Source of the DNA: Candidatus Gastranaerophilales bacterium
Lineage (GTDB): Bacteria; Cyanobacteriota; Vampirovibrionia; Gastranaerophilales; Gastranaerophilaceae
Direction of reading: 5' to 3'
Assembly (NCBI GenBank): GCA_944323725.1
Contig: CALUTP010000019.1
Span: forward strand, 62,001 to 126,000
DNA length: 64,000 nt
This document shows positions 63,209 through 64,000 of this stretch, piece after piece. The position numbers and the translations under genes are program-made. The notes under the pieces are model-generated. The model worked only from the letters and a program-made list of their open reading frames with translations. It did not search any database and was not told where the DNA came from. The first letter of the stretch is position 1, and each line of letters opens with the position of its first letter.

Positions 63209-63376
63209 CTAATCTTTTTTTAAATTGTTCAGCGCATAATCAATACATTGAACAATAAATTCATTACGGCTTATATCAGTCTGAATAGAAAGTTCATCGA
63301 CTTTTTTAAGCATATCGACATCAAGTCTTATGCTTATAACTGTTTTTTCCTGTTTTATAGGCTTAAACTCATTCAT
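63209..63376 (-). CDS. Ribbon-helix-helix (CopG/Arc-like) regulator
   Basis: 55 residues, translated by hand from the minus strand. TVISIRLDVDMLKKVDELS is the strand plus first helix of a ribbon-helix-helix DNA-binding domain, and SRNEFIVQCIDYALNNL the second helix with the typical SRNEFI turn. AAAGGA is six bases before ATG 63376. It is divergent from the prepilin gene, and inverted repeats between the two are its likely operators. It could also be an antitoxin, but no toxin gene is next to it. Confidence 0.8.
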   Translation of the reverse strand: MNEFKPIKQEKTVISIRLDVDMLKKVDELSIQTDISRNEFIVQCIDYALNNLKKD

Positions 63377-63394
63377 AACAATCCTTTTTGTTTA

Positions 63395-63466
63395 TTGTAT
63401 TCAAAGTAAGATTAATAATATATATTCAAAAATACACTACAAAAAGTATTTATTTTTTGAATACAA
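63395..63466. repeat. Inverted and direct repeats between RHH regulator and prepilin genes
   Basis: TTGTATTCAAA (63395-63405) and its exact complement TTTGAATACAA (63456-63466) are 50 bases apart. Between and after them are further TTCAAA half-sites and a repeated AGATTAATA (near 63409 and 63469). Ribbon-helix-helix proteins bind such clustered short sites. Confidence 0.55.
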
Positions 63467-63498
63467 AAGATTAATATGAATAAGAAAAGGAGGTAAAA

Positions 63499-64000
63499 AT
63501 GAGAGCATTCACGTTAGCAGAAGTATTGATAACACTTGGAATAATTGGCGTAGTCTCAGCAATGACACTACCATCATTAATCAATCAAACACAAGGAAAA
63601 GAACTTGAAGCAGGTTTAAAAAAGGCCTATGCAACAATTCAATCCGCATATAACCAAATGACATATGATAAAGGGCAGATTATTAATGGAATAAACTATC
63701 CAACTCATAAATTTATGCCTATATTTAAAAAGTACTTTAAAATTTCAAAAGATTGTGGAAATAAATCCTGTGAAGACTATACTTCGGATGAAACTACTGG
63801 AAATATGACTGCTATTTCAGCAACTTATAAAACATATAACAATCAAAAAATGCAAAATAGCATGCTTGATGATGGTCAAATAATTATAGGTGATGGAATA
63901 TTCATTGGAATTGAAAACCTAGGATCCAATTTATACATTTCAGTTGATATAAATGGCAATAAAAAAAAAACAAATCGCTGGGGACATGACTTATTTACAT
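63499..64000 (+). CDS. Type IV pilin-like prepilin (partial, runs off the right edge)
   Basis: At least 167 residues, open at the window end. MRAFTLAEVLITLGIIGVVS has the class III N-methylation motif with Phe at +1 and Glu at +5, but the leader is only three residues (MRA) with Ala at -1. A 20-residue hydrophobic helix and ALPSLI-like MTLPSLI follow, then a globular, Cys-containing domain (ISKDCGNKSCEDY). AAAAGGAGG precedes the ATG. Proteins with exactly this N-terminus are numerous in Gastranaerophilales; role in type IV pili, secretion or competence unknown. Confidence 0.88.
   Translation, partial: MRAFTLAEVLITLGIIGVVSAMTLPSLINQTQGKELEAGLKKAYATIQSAYNQMTYDKGQIINGINYPTHKFMPIFKKYFKISKDCGNKSCEDYTSDETTGNMTAISATYKTYNNQKMQNSMLDDGQIIIGDGIFIGIENLGSNLYISVDINGNKKKTNRWGHDLFT

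Noticed and set aside
63209-63376. RHH protein as antitoxin of a toxin-antitoxin pair
   Set aside because: Neither neighbour (MFS pump, prepilin) is a toxin; a plain regulator fits better.
1-64000. tRNA, rRNA, CRISPR array, insertion sequence or prophage
   Set aside because: Reading through the intergenic regions I found no cloverleaf-like sequence, no spaced repeat array, no transposase or phage gene.

Overview
The window is AT-rich, densely coded DNA from a Gram-negative anaerobe. I read it as a non-photosynthetic relative of the Cyanobacteria (Gastranaerophilales / Candidatus Melainabacteria type). The seen evidence is: lipid A and heptose genes (lpxD, lpxC, fabZ, rfaE2), LPS export (lptB, an LptF/G permease), a TonB-ExbB-ExbD cluster and a tripartite RND pump, so there is an outer membrane; [FeFe]-hydrogenase genes with maturases hydE and hydF; adenosylcobalamin-dependent ribonucleotide reductase; and a prepilin at the right end whose N-terminus (MRAFTLAEVLITLGIIG) I know from that lineage. 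The taxonomic placement is inference.

Layout. 0-7.4 kb (minus): start of hydE, ileS, a dicarboxylate/amino-acid symporter and a 965-residue protein with a pseudopilin N-terminus. 7.6-13.4 kb: nrdJ, a small membrane protein, two convergent cell-surface glycosyltransferase genes, uppS and rdgB. 13.5-19.3 kb: RND efflux operon. 19.3-20.4 kb: two unknown genes with nearly identical promoters. 20.5-27.3 kb: rpsO, hydF, then a hydrogen-sensing module (2Fe-2S protein, sensory hydrogenase with PAS, PP2C/SpoIIE phosphatase), another 2Fe-2S protein and a separately promoted catalytic hydrogenase. 27.3-34.3 kb: dxr, a decayed gene, priA, a PC4-like protein, dapB, asd and four micro-genes. 34.4-39 kb: rfaE2-lpxD-lpxC-fabZ and a large lineage-type protein. 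39-43.3 kb (minus): two secreted paralogues, tonB, exbB and two exbD. 43.3-49.7 kb: trpS, the lpt operon, purB and a GT4 glycosyltransferase. 49.8-60 kb: Na+/alanine symporter, ACT protein, nagZ operon, aquaporin, pgeF, pabA-pabBC and a MurF-like ligase. 60-64 kb: MarR regulator, a frameshifted gene, an EmrB-type MFS pump, a ribbon-helix-helix regulator and a prepilin.

Two regulatory patterns stand out. First, at least eight transcription units have a -10 box (TATAAT or TAAAAT) followed by exactly six bases and then the ATG, with no Shine-Dalgarno; this predicts leaderless mRNAs, next to many neighbours with strong AGGAG sites. Second, the two unknown genes at 19.4 and 19.9 kb share a promoter layout that includes a direct repeat matching the cyanobacterial HLR1 element (target of the response regulator RpaB), at identical spacing in both.

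The energy and envelope genes fit a fermenting gut-type bacterium: HydA disposes of electrons as H2, HydE/HydF build its active site, and the sensory hydrogenase with its phosphatase probably reports H2 or redox state to gene expression. I saw no rRNA, tRNA, CRISPR array or insertion sequence.
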